In this document: positions 8,494-17,748 of the stretch, piece after piece
Position numbering within the stretch: position 1 is the stretch's first letter
How the letters are laid out: every line of letters begins with the position of its first letter
Assembly: GCA_964539665.1 (NCBI GenBank)
Contig: CAZIKB010000028.1
Coordinates: 1 to 56,259, forward strand
Direction of reading: 5' to 3'
Origin: CAZIKB01 sp964539665
GTDB taxonomy: Bacteria; Zhuqueibacterota; Zhuqueibacteria; Oceanimicrobiales; Oceanimicrobiaceae
DNA length: 56,259 nt
The notes under the pieces: model-generated
Database searches by the model: none
The model's input: only the letters and a program-made list of their open reading frames with translations
Told to the model about the DNA's origin: nothing
Translations under genes and position numbers: made by a program

Positions 8494-9873
8494 ATGAAAA
8501 GTATCTGCGTAAAAGGAATTGGTTTTACTTTAATGGCTTTCACAATCCTGCTTTTTTTAGGAACCAGTCTAATCACAAGTCCGGAAGAAACATCTTTCCA
8601 ATTATTTTTTACCAGTGATGTTTACGGCTATCTTAAGCCCTGCGGCTGAAAGGCACGCCAGTTAGGCGGACTGGCTCGGCGAGCCAGCTATATCAAAGAT
8701 GTGAAACAATCAGGCGTTCATCAGTTGTTAGTTGATTGTGGTGATTTTGGAAGTTCAAAATCAAAATCTCAAAAATTAAAAATCGAATATCTCCTTAAGG
8801 GTATGTCACTGTTAAATTATACTGCAATTAATTTGGCAGAAAAGGATCTTCAGTATGGTCAGGAGTACTTAGAGGGGTTGCGCGAAAAATATAACCTGCC
8901 ATTTATTTCAGCCAACGTTTTCTATTCTGAAACGAATGAACTATTTGCAAAACCTTATGTTGTCAAGGAAATCGATGGCTTAAAAATTGGGATTTTTGGA
9001 GTAACAAAAGCTGTTGGCGTACAGAGATTTGTTACTCCTAAATCTGGATTTAAAATAAAAGATCCAATTTTAGCCGCGAAGGCCGCAGTAGATTATCTCG
9101 GTCGGGAATGTGATGTAGTCATTGCTCTTTCACATTTAGCAACGAGTGGTTCAAATGAATTGGCAACCAAAGTAGAAGGAATAGATATAATTATTAGCGG
9201 GCATAATGGTGGTCACATCAGAGCGCCAAAGCAAGTTGGTGAAACTGTTATTATGCAACCAGGTTCTCAAGGCAAATACCTGGGACATTTAGATTTTATG
9301 GTTTCATCAAAGACCGTTAGTGTAATTCAAGGTAAGACTGTTGAGCTCTATACAAATATACCGGATGATGTTGCTTTTAATGATTTAGTAAAAGAATATG
9401 AAGATGCGTTAATTGCAACTTATCCAATGGAAAGTACCAAAGCTCAGTTAGACTTCAGCCAATTCAGTTATAAGTCTTGTATGGCCTGCCACCTTAAAGA
9501 AACAAATCAGTGGCGGACAACAGGTCATTCGCATGCCTGGCAGACTTTAGTGGGCAAAAAACAACATCAAAATCCTGAATGTCAACAGTGTCATACTACC
9601 TTACATTACGAGTCAAATGGTTTTAAGGCTATCAGCACAACTCCGGATTTAGTAGATGTGCAATGTTCAGAATGTCACAGACTGGCTGTGGCTGACATTC
9701 TAACTCATACCAAACGCAGCAGAACCAAAGAGAGTTCGACTAATGGCGCAACAAATGGTAAAGATAAAGTTGATTTTAAACCAGTATCAGAACAAACTTG
9801 TCTAAAGTGCCATACGGAAGATAATAGTCCAGATTTTAATAATGAGACATATTTAAATAAAATTACTCATTGA
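8494..9873 (+). CDS. UshA-like metallophosphatase/tetraheme cytochrome, candidate selenoprotein (Sec52)
   Basis: The reading frame runs from an ATG near 8494 (after TTGGAGG) to the TGA at 9871-9873 and is interrupted only by TGA 8647-8649. Upstream it encodes a signal segment, then LFFTSDVYGYLKPCG; the TGA is the next codon; downstream it continues KARQLGGLARRASYIKD. Cys-containing relatives read PCGC-x(3)-QLGGLARR here, so the TGA sits where Cys is expected. Without recoding the gene would start with GTG at 8701 and lose its signal and first motif. The phosphatase part shows VDCGDFG, ALSHLA and ISGHNGG, but a first motif lacking DxH. Four CxxCH heme sites follow (9478-9492, 9580-9594, 9664-9678, 9799-9813). 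Likely a periplasmic or anchored redox protein. Confidence 0.75.
8650..8687 (+). promoter_or_regulatory. Candidate bacterial SECIS hairpin
   Basis: Downstream of the in-frame TGA, CTGGCTC (8671-8677) pairs perfectly with GAGCCAG (8681-8687) around loop GGC. The loop begins 28 bases after the TGA and starts with G, within the spacing and loop rules published for bacterial SECIS searches (apical loop about 16-37 bases after UGA, a G in its first two positions). A competing hairpin, GCCAG 8657-8661 with CTGGC 8671-8675, is weaker. The sequence also encodes conserved LARRA, so part of the pairing could be incidental. Confidence 0.5.
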
Positions 9874-9909
9874 GTTTGAATCACTAATCAAAACAAGGGG
9901 AATTAGTTG

Positions 9910-10368
9910 ATGATAGAAGGCGTTGAGATCAAAGAACTTACAACATATCCGGATGAGCGGGGTTTTTTCAGGGAAATCATTCGAGTCTCTGATGATTTTT
10001 TTTCTGAAGGTTTTGGACAATTCAGTCACTCTCTTATGTACCCGGGTGTGGCAAAAGCATGGCATATTCATAAAAACCAGGTTGACTGGTGGTACGTTCC
10101 TTTAGGTAACATTAAAGTTGGGCTGCATGACAAACGTGACAATTCTCCTACATCCGGTCAGACGCACGAAATATTTTTGGGTGAAAATTATGGGTCCAAA
10201 GTACTCAAAATCCCTCCTGGTGTGGCTCATGGCTGCAAGGTGCTCGGTAGCGCAGCCCACTTGTTTTATATTACTTCCAATGTTTATAATCCTGATGAAG
10301 AGGGGCGTATTCCTTATAATGATCCAAATATTGGATATGATTGGGAATCTGGCCCCGAAATTAAATGA
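9910..10368 (+). CDS. RmlC-like cupin (dTDP-sugar 3,5-epimerase family)
   Basis: 152 residues. The ATG at 9910 lies about 9 bases after AAGGGG; the TTG three bases earlier is unnecessary. The sequence follows dTDP-4-dehydrorhamnose 3,5-epimerase-like cupins: TYPDERGFFREI at the start, AWHIHKNQVDWWYVPLGNIKVGLHD in the core and IPPGVAHGCKVLG near the end. It is shorter than typical RmlC (about 180 residues) and no rmlA, B or D is adjacent, so the substrate is unknown. The SDR gene starts 14 bases downstream, so the two are probably co-transcribed and may act on the same sugar or ketone. Confidence 0.75.
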   Translation: MIEGVEIKELTTYPDERGFFREIIRVSDDFFSEGFGQFSHSLMYPGVAKAWHIHKNQVDWWYVPLGNIKVGLHDKRDNSPTSGQTHEIFLGENYGSKVLKIPPGVAHGCKVLGSAAHLFYITSNVYNPDEEGRIPYNDPNIGYDWESGPEIK

Positions 10369-10382
10369 AGGGATAATTCAAA

Positions 10383-11174
10383 ATGGACTTAGGTATTTCG
10401 GGTAAAATAGCTTTAGTGGCAGCCTCCAGCCAAGGTTTGGGAAAGGCTGTGGCTTCGGGCCTGGCAGCGGAAGGCGTTAATGTTGTAATCTGTGCCCGGG
10501 ACAAAAACACATTAGAAAATGCACAAGCAGAAATTCAGTCGCAGACGAATTCAAAAGTGCTGGCACTGCAAGCGGACCTTACCAGGTATGAAGATATAAA
10601 AAAACTGGTAGCCAAAACAATTGAACAGTTTGGAACTATACATATTCTCGTTATTAATGCAGGGGGACCGCCCGCAGGTTTTTTTGAGGATATGACTGAT
10701 GAAAAATGGCAACAAGCTTTTGAGCTTACATTAATGTCATCCGTTCGCTTAACCCGTGAAGTTTTGCCTTTTATGAAAACTCAGAAATGGGGTAGAATCA
10801 TTAATATTACTTCAGTATCTGTCAAACAGCCAATAGATGAATTGTTGCTTTCCAACAGCGTACGATTGTCTATATTGGGGTGGGCAAAAACGTTGTCGAA
10901 TCAAGTGGCAAAAGATGGTATCTTGATTAATAATGTCTGTCCTGGCTGGACGCGAACTGGCAGAGTGCAGGAACTCATTCAGTCGCGCGCTGAATTACAG
11001 GGCAAGACGCCAGATGCAATTGACAGGATTATCACAAGTGGTATTCCCATAGGTCGAATGGGTAAACCGGAGGAGCTGGCTAATCTGGTTGTATTCTTAG
11101 CTTCAGAACGAGCCAGTTATTTAACAGGAACTTCAATACAGGTAGATGGGGGAGCGGTAAGGGGAGTTTATTAA
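10383..11174 (+). CDS. SDR-family oxidoreductase lacking the catalytic Tyr-x3-Lys
   Basis: 263 residues with a Rossmann fold: cofactor motif AASSQGLGKAVA instead of TGxxxGxG, acidic ADLTR, NAGGPP, a conserved Ser (NITSVSV) and a C-terminal TGTSIQVDGG. Where Tyr-x3-Lys is expected the sequence reads LLSNSVRLSILG, so both catalytic residues are replaced. This matches a known FabG-like subgroup (cd05344) that lacks a perfect catalytic tetrad. It may use a different chemistry or not be a standard dehydrogenase. Reading-frame and codon style match its neighbours, so decay is unlikely. It sits in a run of plus-strand genes with the cupin. Confidence 0.82.
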   Translation: MDLGISGKIALVAASSQGLGKAVASGLAAEGVNVVICARDKNTLENAQAEIQSQTNSKVLALQADLTRYEDIKKLVAKTIEQFGTIHILVINAGGPPAGFFEDMTDEKWQQAFELTLMSSVRLTREVLPFMKTQKWGRIINITSVSVKQPIDELLLSNSVRLSILGWAKTLSNQVAKDGILINNVCPGWTRTGRVQELIQSRAELQGKTPDAIDRIITSGIPIGRMGKPEELANLVVFLASERASYLTGTSIQVDGGAVRGVY

Positions 11175-11198
11175 TCAACAAATTATCGGGGTAGGAAA

Positions 11199-11945
11199 AT
11201 GAAAAAAATCGTAATTTTAGTTGTTTTAGGTCTTATATGGACTGTGAATGTCAATGCACAGCGCGCCATGCAACATAGACACTTGATTGATTTACCAACT
11301 GCCGGTACTCTTGAGCGGGGCAGTTTTGCCATCAATTTAAGAATGTTTAACAATGGTGGTTTGTTAAGCGGTGTAACGGTCGGAATCTCACCGAGATTTA
11401 TGTTTGGCATCTCTTATGGCGGGGAGAAAATAATTGGCACAGGCGGGGTTAATTTGAATCCACAGCCCGGTATCCAGGCCAGATTTCGTGTCATTGACGA
11501 AAATATGGTCATGCCGGCAATCACCCTGGGCTTTAATTCGCAAGGTTATGGTGCCTATAGTGATAGTTCCAAGCGCTATATAAATAAATCACGTGGATTA
11601 TTCGCGGTTGCAAGTAAAAATTATGCTTTCTTTTACAATCTCGGAATACACGGCGGCATTAATTACAGCCTTGAAAAAGAAGACAACGACGAAGGTTTAA
11701 ATGTCTTTTTTGGTGTAGATATTAGCTTTAATAGAGAAATTCGAATCATCATGGAATATGATTTAGCACGTAATGATAACAGTGACGAGACTCACTTTGG
11801 CTCTGGCGATGGATATTTAAATGCCGGTGTGCAATGGACTTTTTCAGATCGCTTATTTCTTCAATTTAATTTAAAGAATCTGGTAAAAAATGGCACCAAT
11901 GATGTAACACGTGAATTCAAGATCGGTTATTTTGAATATTTTTAA
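11199..11945 (+). CDS. Exported outer-membrane beta-barrel protein, YjbH-like
   Basis: 248 residues. The signal peptide ends near NVNAQ (residue 21). The mature part is made of alternating strands with Gly/aromatic turns (VTVGISPRFMFGISYGG; FNLKNLVKNG) and ends in an aromatic residue, as barrel proteins do. The opening LIDLPTAGTLERGSFAINLR resembles the YjbH/exopolysaccharide-related barrel family of FCB genomes, but I hold that only loosely. A GGGG tract lies about 9 bases before the ATG and it begins 24 bases after the SDR gene. Confidence 0.65.
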   Translation: MKKIVILVVLGLIWTVNVNAQRAMQHRHLIDLPTAGTLERGSFAINLRMFNNGGLLSGVTVGISPRFMFGISYGGEKIIGTGGVNLNPQPGIQARFRVIDENMVMPAITLGFNSQGYGAYSDSSKRYINKSRGLFAVASKNYAFFYNLGIHGGINYSLEKEDNDEGLNVFFGVDISFNREIRIIMEYDLARNDNSDETHFGSGDGYLNAGVQWTFSDRLFLQFNLKNLVKNGTNDVTREFKIGYFEYF

Positions 11946-11968
11946 TGATGGATTAGCACAAATATCTT

Positions 11969-14383
11969 ATGGAAAAAGGCCGGGGTGTTATTTCAAAAAT
12001 TATTATTTTAGTCGTTATTGTTCTTACAATTATTGTCTTTCATTGCTATCGTCTTTTTACTATCTCCTTACCAGAAACAAAGGGTGAATTAACTTTAAAT
12101 ATTCTTGAAAGTCCCGTTCATGTATTCCGGGATGAATACGGAGTGCCCCATATTTTCTCTGAAAAGGAAAGTGATTTATACAGGGCATCGGGTTATGTTA
12201 CTGCTCAAGATAGGCTCTGGCAAATGGATTTCAATCGAAGGGTGGCAACCGGAAAACTATCTGAAATATTTGGTGAGAGCACTTTAGAATATGACCTGCA
12301 TGTCAGAAGCTGGGGCTTTTACAGAACCGCTAAGGAGATAACAGATACTCTATCTCCTGAATCCCTTCTGGTGTTGGAAGCTTATGTTGAAGGTGTGAAT
12401 GCCTTTATTGATACCCATTTGGAACGGCTTCCGATTGAATTTTCAGTGTTGAAATATAAACCTGAAAAATGGAAAATAGAAGATTGCGTTGTTTTTAGTC
12501 GATTTTTAGCCTGGAAATTATCTTTCAGTTGGTACGTTGACATTGTATTGCAGAAACTGGTTGATAAATTGGGAGAAAAAAAAACTCGAGAAATATTTCC
12601 TGATTTTCCTAAATCAGGTCCTTTTATTCTTTCCTCAAAGTTCAAGTCATTTTCGACAGAAATTGGTGAATTTTTTAAAAATGGATTAGCATTACGAGAA
12701 TTTTTGGGAATGCAAGGTGCACATTTAGGAAGTAACTCATGGGTTGTTTCGGGTGAAAAGTCAACTTGTGGTAAGCCGTTATTGGCCAACGATCCCCATT
12801 TAGAATTAATGACTCCCTCAATTTGGTATGAAATGCATCTTTCTTGTGGTGAATTAAATGTGGCGGGAGTCACCCTGCCGGGCACGCCGGGAATATTAAT
12901 AGGTCATAACGAACACATTGCCTGGGGGCTGACCAACGGCATGGTTGATGATGTAGATTTTTATGTGGAGCAGATTAATCCCGAAAATCCAAATCAATAC
13001 CTGAATGGTAAAAAGTGGCAGGACTTTGAACAAATTGAAGAAACAATTTTAGTTAAAGATAATAATCCTGTAACCATGCAAATTCAGATAAGCCGAAATG
13101 GCCCAATTATATCAAAAAGCCATCCGTTGTTGAAAAATAATCCGGCAGCCGTATCAATGCGATGGACCGGATACCAGCCGAGCGATGAATTTGCGGCGTT
13201 ACTCAAAATGCAACAGGCAAGAAATTGGCATGATTTTACCAGGGCTGTCAGTAATTTTAAAGTGCCGTCACAAAATTTTACTTTTGCTTCAGAAAATGGT
13301 GATATTGGCTATTATTTAGGCGGAGCCATCCCAATTCGAAAAAACGCTACTGGAATTTTGCCACACCAGGGTTGGCTGGATACAGGTCAATGGATTGGTT
13401 ACGTACCATTTGAAAAACTCCCGCATGTATTAAATCCGCCTGAACATTTTATTGTTACTGCGAATAACAAAATTGTTGATAATAGCTATCCTTATTATAT
13501 TACCAATCTCTGGGAACCTGCCAGCAGAGCGGCAAGATTACATCAGATTCTTTCTGAAAAGAAAAAATTTTCGATTGAAGATTTTAAGTCCATGCAGACT
13601 GATGTAGTGTCAATACTTGCTCAGAAAATAATGCCAATTTTATTAAGAACAGTTGAAACCAGGATGGAATCCGATTCTACTCAGGATTTAAGAACGCTTT
13701 ACAATTTAATAAAATATTGGGATTGCAAAGAATCGACAGTAAGTGTTGCTGCTTCAATTTTTAACGCGTTTTTTCTTAAATTGACAGAAAATACATTACA
13801 AGATGAAATGGGTGAAGAATTATATAGTAATTACATTCAATTGAGCAATATTCCGGTGCGTGTAATGACAGCGTTATTAGAAAATGAAAATACACAATGG
13901 TTTGATAATGCTTTAACTCCAGATGGAGAATCACGGGAGGACATTATTGTTCAGAGTTTGCTGGATGCCGGCACTCTGTTGAAAAATATAGCAGGCGAAA
14001 GTATAAGCAGTTGGTCATGGGGACAAATCCACACCCTTAAGATGCTGCATCCACTTGGTAGCCGTAAATTATTGGATACTGTTTTTAATTTAGGACCTTT
14101 TCCACTGGGTGGTTCATCCACGACTATCAATAAAGCAGAATATCGTTTTGATGCGCCTTTTAGTGCGGTTGTCGGAGCGTCAACCCGGCAATTAGTGGAC
14201 TTTTGTAACATTGATAGTACATATTCAGTTATCACGTCCGGACAGTCCGGGCAAAGACAGGACAAGCATTACAAAGACCAAACGCCTCTTTGGTTAGAAG
14301 GAAAGTACCATAGAGTTTTGCTGGACAGTCTTGAAATTTCACAAACTGCGCCAGAACATTTATTGCTTAGACCAAATAAATAA
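11969..14383 (+). CDS. Penicillin acylase-family (Ntn) hydrolase
   Basis: 804 residues. An N-terminal membrane segment (about 9-28) is followed by VFRDEYGVPHIFSE and GYVTAQDRLWQMDF, the hallmark start of the penicillin amidase family (PF01804). The autocatalytic site is GSNSW, giving a new N-terminal Ser at about residue 255 as in penicillin G acylase (Gly-SNMW). ANDPHLEL and PGTPGILIGHNEHIAWGLTN follow. Members are periplasmic amidases that cleave beta-lactam side chains, acyl-homoserine lactones or related amides; the substrate here is unknown. It is probably anchored by its uncleaved N-terminus. The next gene follows with no real gap. Confidence 0.88.
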   Translation: MEKGRGVISKIIILVVIVLTIIVFHCYRLFTISLPETKGELTLNILESPVHVFRDEYGVPHIFSEKESDLYRASGYVTAQDRLWQMDFNRRVATGKLSEIFGESTLEYDLHVRSWGFYRTAKEITDTLSPESLLVLEAYVEGVNAFIDTHLERLPIEFSVLKYKPEKWKIEDCVVFSRFLAWKLSFSWYVDIVLQKLVDKLGEKKTREIFPDFPKSGPFILSSKFKSFSTEIGEFFKNGLALREFLGMQGAHLGSNSWVVSGEKSTCGKPLLANDPHLELMTPSIWYEMHLSCGELNVAGVTLPGTPGILIGHNEHIAWGLTNGMVDDVDFYVEQINPENPNQYLNGKKWQDFEQIEETILVKDNNPVTMQIQISRNGPIISKSHPLLKNNPAAVSMRWTGYQPSDEFAALLKMQQARNWHDFTRAVSNFKVPSQNFTFASENGDIGYYLGGAIPIRKNATGILPHQGWLDTGQWIGYVPFEKLPHVLNPPEHFIVTANNKIVDNSYPYYITNLWEPASRAARLHQILSEKKKFSIEDFKSMQTDVVSILAQKIMPILLRTVETRMESDSTQDLRTLYNLIKYWDCKESTVSVAASIFNAFFLKLTENTLQDEMGEELYSNYIQLSNIPVRVMTALLENENTQWFDNALTPDGESREDIIVQSLLDAGTLLKNIAGESISSWSWGQIHTLKMLHPLGSRKLLDTVFNLGPFPLGGSSTTINKAEYRFDAPFSAVVGASTRQLVDFCNIDSTYSVITSGQSGQRQDKHYKDQTPLWLEGKYHRVLLDSLEISQTAPEHLLLRPNK

Positions 14384-14404
14384 TTGAATAAAATAAACCA
14401 GACT

Positions 14405-15367
14405 ATGAAAATGATTAAAGATTTAAGACCGGGAGATGAGCTAATTTCCTTTGTTGTTCTGCGAAAGAAGGAAATGAAAAGCAAACGAGATTCTGATGAG
14501 AGTTACCTGTCATTAGAATTCGGAGATGCTTCAGGGCGGATAACAGGTACCATCTGGGAAAATGTTCACGAACATTACAATACTTTAGAAAAGGGCGATA
14601 TCGTTAAAGTGAAGGCAAAAGTCATAAACTTTAAAGAGCGTCCTCATTTGAATATTCAGAATATTCGAAATGCGGAAGATAATGATGAGTATGATCTGAC
14701 ACAACTTATTGCAGTAGTCCCTAAAAACCGAGATGAGTTGTTTTCCCATCTTGATGAACTGATTGCAGGTGTTGAAAATCCGTATTTGAAGACACTGCTT
14801 AATATGATTTTTTCGGATGCAGAAATACGTAAGAATCTCCGAAATGCGCCTGCGGGAAAATTATGGCATCACAATTATCTGGGCGGCCTTTTGGAACACA
14901 CTCTTGCTGTTACTGACATAAGCGATAAGGTCGGACAGATGTATCCTGAAACCAATCGTGATCTTTTGATTGCCGGGGCCCTCCTTCACGATATTGGCAA
15001 GATAGATGCCTATAATTACAAGACTATGATCGACTTCACAGACGAAGGTAGACTGGTTGGCCATATTGTCATTGGAGCACAACTGGTTTCCGATAAAATA
15101 AAATTAGTTGATAATTTTCCTGAGAAATTGAAAATGCAAATTATCCATTTAATTTTAAGCCACCAGGGAAAATTGGAGCAAGCCTCACCAGTGTTACCCA
15201 TGACCATAGAAGGTATAATACTATACTATGCTGATGAATTAGATTCTAAAGCAAATGCTTTTTCGCGAATCAGGAAAAAAGAAAAGCGTGCTGGTTCTAA
15301 TTGGAGCTCATACGTGCAGTTGCTTAATCGATATCTTTATTTTGGCGACGAGGAAAATGATTCCTGA
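14405..15367 (+). CDS. YhaM-like 3'-5' exoribonuclease (OB fold plus HD domain)
   Basis: The frame is open from a TTG at 14384, directly after the previous stop, but YhaM relatives begin near the ATG at 14405 (MKMIKDLRPGDEL). Residues about 5-85 form an OB fold (LSLEFGDASGRITGTIW). The HD domain carries HHNYLGGLLEHTL, ALLHDIGK, a later His in GRLVGHIV, ILSHQG and YYADELDSK, the metal-binding His/Asp set of YhaM. Length (320) is close to the family (about 315). YhaM degrades single-stranded RNA and some DNA in the cytoplasm. The start choice is uncertain by 21 bases. Confidence 0.83.
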   Translation: MKMIKDLRPGDELISFVVLRKKEMKSKRDSDESYLSLEFGDASGRITGTIWENVHEHYNTLEKGDIVKVKAKVINFKERPHLNIQNIRNAEDNDEYDLTQLIAVVPKNRDELFSHLDELIAGVENPYLKTLLNMIFSDAEIRKNLRNAPAGKLWHHNYLGGLLEHTLAVTDISDKVGQMYPETNRDLLIAGALLHDIGKIDAYNYKTMIDFTDEGRLVGHIVIGAQLVSDKIKLVDNFPEKLKMQIIHLILSHQGKLEQASPVLPMTIEGIILYYADELDSKANAFSRIRKKEKRAGSNWSSYVQLLNRYLYFGDEENDS

Positions 15368-15501
15368 ATCGAACCAAAGATTCTCTGATTAGTGCTCAAA
15401 CGAAAATACAATATCCGGTCATTTAGCATTTTGACACTAAATAAAAGACTGTAAATAAATACTTCAAATAATTAACCAACATTAAAAGAAAGTGTGAAAT
15501 T

Positions 15502-16695
15502 ATGTCAACAAATTCTTTTCTTTCCAGGCTAATTTGTAGTCATTGTGAAACATCATTTGATCACAGAGAAATGCAAACATTTTGTAAAACCTGCAATAAA
15601 CCGCTTTTAGCTATTTATGATTTAGAGCAGGCTAAATCGAAGCTTACCAGGGATACCATTTCGAGCCGAAACCCGGATCTGTGGCGTTATCGTGAATTGT
15701 TACCCGTGCTCAAGGAGGAAAATATTGTATCATTGGGAGAAGGATTCACACCACTGGTTCCATTAATAAAATTAAACCAAAAAGTAGGCATAAATCAAGT
15801 TTGGGTAAAGGACGAATCTCAAATTGCTACAGGGAGTTTTAAGGCCAGAGGATTAACTGCTGCGGTTTCAAAAGCTGTGGAATTAGGGATTAAGAGAGTA
15901 GCCATTCCTTCAGCGGGAAATGCTGCGGGCGCACTTGCAGCTTATGCGGCTCGGGCTGGAATGGAGTGTTTTATTTTTATGCCAAAGGATGTGCCGCAAA
16001 TCAATTTTCTTGAGTCAAAAATAACCGGCGCTCAGGTCACTTTATTGGATGGCCTCATCAGCGATTGCGGTAAAATGGTTGCCCAAAAGAAGGAAGAGAT
16101 GGGATGGTTTGACATATCTACCCTGAAAGAGCCGTATCGCATCGAAGGGAAAAAGACGATGGGATTAGAGCTGGCGGAGCAATTTAATTGGTCCTTACCT
16201 GATGTAATCATTTATCCTACCGGTGGCGGCACGGGACTTATCGGCATGTGGAAAGCTTTTGCAGAACTTCAGGAATTGGGCTGGCTTTCAGACTATAGAC
16301 CAAGGATGATTTCGGTACAATCTACCGGCTGTGATCCGATAACCCGGGCATATAACCAGGGTAGACAGGATTCTGATTTTTTCGAAGGCGCTGAAACGAT
16401 TGCTGCGGGTCTGCGGGTGCCTAAAGCATTTGGCGATGCATTGATATTAAAAGCTTTGCAAGAAAGCGGAGGAAAAGCTCTTTCTGTCTCAGATGAGGAA
16501 ATACTAATATGTATAAAGGAGCTGGCTGAAGCAGAAGGCCTTTTTGTCTGTCCTGAAGGCGCCGCCACCTGGGCAGCTTTAAAACACTTAAAAGAGCAGG
16601 GTGAAATAGCTGCCAATGATAAGGTCATTCTCTTTAATACTGGCGCTGGATTGAAATACCCGGAGGTGATTTCTGAGGAATTTAAAACAAAATAA
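15502..16695 (+). CDS. thrC: Threonine synthase
   Basis: 397 residues. An N-terminal zinc-ribbon-like region (ICSHCETSFDHREM then CKTCNKP) is followed by the fold-type II PLP domain: SLGEGFTPLVPL, the PLP Lys in ATGSFKARG (about residue 115), PSAGNAAGALAAYAARAG and the phosphate-binding YPTGGGTGLIG. It converts O-phosphohomoserine to threonine. The N-terminal Cys pairs are typical of many bacterial and archaeal ThrC proteins. No other thr gene is adjacent, so it stands alone after a 134-base gap. Confidence 0.9.
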   Translation: MSTNSFLSRLICSHCETSFDHREMQTFCKTCNKPLLAIYDLEQAKSKLTRDTISSRNPDLWRYRELLPVLKEENIVSLGEGFTPLVPLIKLNQKVGINQVWVKDESQIATGSFKARGLTAAVSKAVELGIKRVAIPSAGNAAGALAAYAARAGMECFIFMPKDVPQINFLESKITGAQVTLLDGLISDCGKMVAQKKEEMGWFDISTLKEPYRIEGKKTMGLELAEQFNWSLPDVIIYPTGGGTGLIGMWKAFAELQELGWLSDYRPRMISVQSTGCDPITRAYNQGRQDSDFFEGAETIAAGLRVPKAFGDALILKALQESGGKALSVSDEEILICIKELAEAEGLFVCPEGAATWAALKHLKEQGEIAANDKVILFNTGAGLKYPEVISEEFKTK

Positions 16696-16879
16696 GGCTT
16701 GCTTTTTAGATTTAAATATCGTATGTTTTTGCCGTTTTGTAAAAATCATATACAGGTTATTGGAATCCAAGTGACAGGTTTATTTTACTGATCACCGATA
16801 AAAAATATGTACAAATGATTTTTGCAGAGCTTTGTATTAAACGGTTTGTGTTATTAATTTCGGAGGCAGTTAGCCATAT

Positions 16880-16996
16880 ATGGAAATAAAAATTTATAAA
16901 CGCATTTACTATCCAAGATTTATTTTATTGATTCTCGGTTTAGTATTTGCGTATGTTTTGGTGTTTTATTTACAAAAACTAAGTTTCTTGATATAA
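16880..16996 (+). CDS. Small single-helix membrane protein (38 residues), tentative
   Basis: An ATG at 16880 opens a 38-codon frame ending TAA at 16994. Its sequence has a basic start (MEIKIYKRIYYPR) followed by a hydrophobic helix of about 18 residues (FILLILGLVFAYVLVFYL), a plausible N-in small membrane protein. GGAGG lies about 13 bases upstream, a rather long spacing. It is the only coding candidate in the 379-base gap after thrC and is followed by the terminator at 17012-17042. I cannot assign a function. Confidence 0.4.
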   Translation: MEIKIYKRIYYPRFILLILGLVFAYVLVFYLQKLSFLI

Positions 16997-17011
16997 ATGA
17001 CAAATTAATAG

Positions 17012-17042
17012 AAAAAGGCTGCCTGAAAAGGCAGCCTTTTTT
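17012..17042. terminator. Bidirectional terminator between thrC side and efp
   Basis: AGGCTGCCT (17016-17024) pairs with AGGCAGCCT (17029-17037) around a GAAA tetraloop, flanked by A and T runs that extend the stem, so it works in both directions. It ends efp from the right and the small membrane gene or thrC from the left. Confidence 0.85.
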
Positions 17043-17074
17043 GTTTTAGAGTGTATGAAAAATACCTTCAAAAA

Positions 17075-17638
17075 TTAACTACTCACGCGTTCAATATATC
17101 TTCCGTCTCGGGTGTCAATTTTTAAAATATCTCCTTCTTTTATAAATAAGGGTGCCTGAATTTCAGCCCCGGTTTCAAGCGTAATACTTTTTTGCAGATT
17201 CGAAACAGTATCTCCTTTTACCCCGGGTGGCGCTTCAGTTACTTTCAATGCAATAAACATGGGCAGGGAGGTGGTAATTGCCTGGCCTTCCAGAAATTGA
17301 ACCCTGACCATATTGCCTTCTTTGAGAAATTTAAATTGCTCGCCAATCATGTCTTTAGATAAATTGATTTGTTCATAATTGTCATTATCCATAAAACATA
17401 GTTCATCGCCGGCGACATAAAGATATTGCATATCCTTTTCCTCAAGGCGAACCTCTACAATGTTCTCACTAAGACGGAAAGTATTTTCTACAACTTTACC
17501 CGTTAACAGTTGTTTTAACTTAGTCCTGATAAATGCCTGACCCTTTCCGGGTTTGACATGTTGAAATTCATTGACTATCCAAATTTGACCGTTATACCGA
17601 ATGGCCATACCATTTCGAAAATCTGAAACAGATGCCAT
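17075..17638 (-). CDS. efp: Elongation factor P
   Basis: 187 residues from the ATG at 17638 (minus strand), which has GGAGG 5 bases upstream; an in-frame ATG 33 bases further out adds residues not found in EF-P. The protein has the three EF-P domains, with the PGKGQAF loop near residue 33 whose Lys is the one modified in many bacteria, and the C-terminal GDILKIDTRDGRYIERV. EF-P rescues ribosomes stalled at polyproline. It is the only minus-strand gene in the window. Confidence 0.95.
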   Translation of the reverse strand: MASVSDFRNGMAIRYNGQIWIVNEFQHVKPGKGQAFIRTKLKQLLTGKVVENTFRLSENIVEVRLEEKDMQYLYVAGDELCFMDNDNYEQINLSKDMIGEQFKFLKEGNMVRVQFLEGQAITTSLPMFIALKVTEAPPGVKGDTVSNLQKSITLETGAEIQAPLFIKEGDILKIDTRDGRYIERVSS

Positions 17639-17748
17639 GCTTCCTCCAGATAAGTTAATAATGAATACCATTTTTTTAAAATTTAGCGACTTTATTTTTA
17701 ATAGTCAATTGAAATATCATGAAAAGTGTTAATGAAATAGAGAATGGC

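Noticed and set aside
8380..8494. Riboswitch-like sequence before the UshA-like gene (GGGGAAAGCCGGTAA, then CCCTTTGGGG)
   Set aside because: Pieces recall c-di-GMP or cobalamin riboswitch motifs, but I could not fold a full consensus, so I do not call it.
8701..9873. Gene starting with GTG at 8701
   Set aside because: It would drop the signal peptide and the conserved PCG-x-KARQLGGLARR region, which are in frame upstream and broken only by TGA 8647-8649.
12382..12885. Minus-strand ORF inside the penicillin acylase gene
   Set aside because: It is a shadow of a confidently assigned gene with conserved motifs on the plus strand.
15431..15470. Sigma-70 promoter before thrC (TTGACA at about 15431)
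   Set aside because: The -10 match is poor, so I leave it out.
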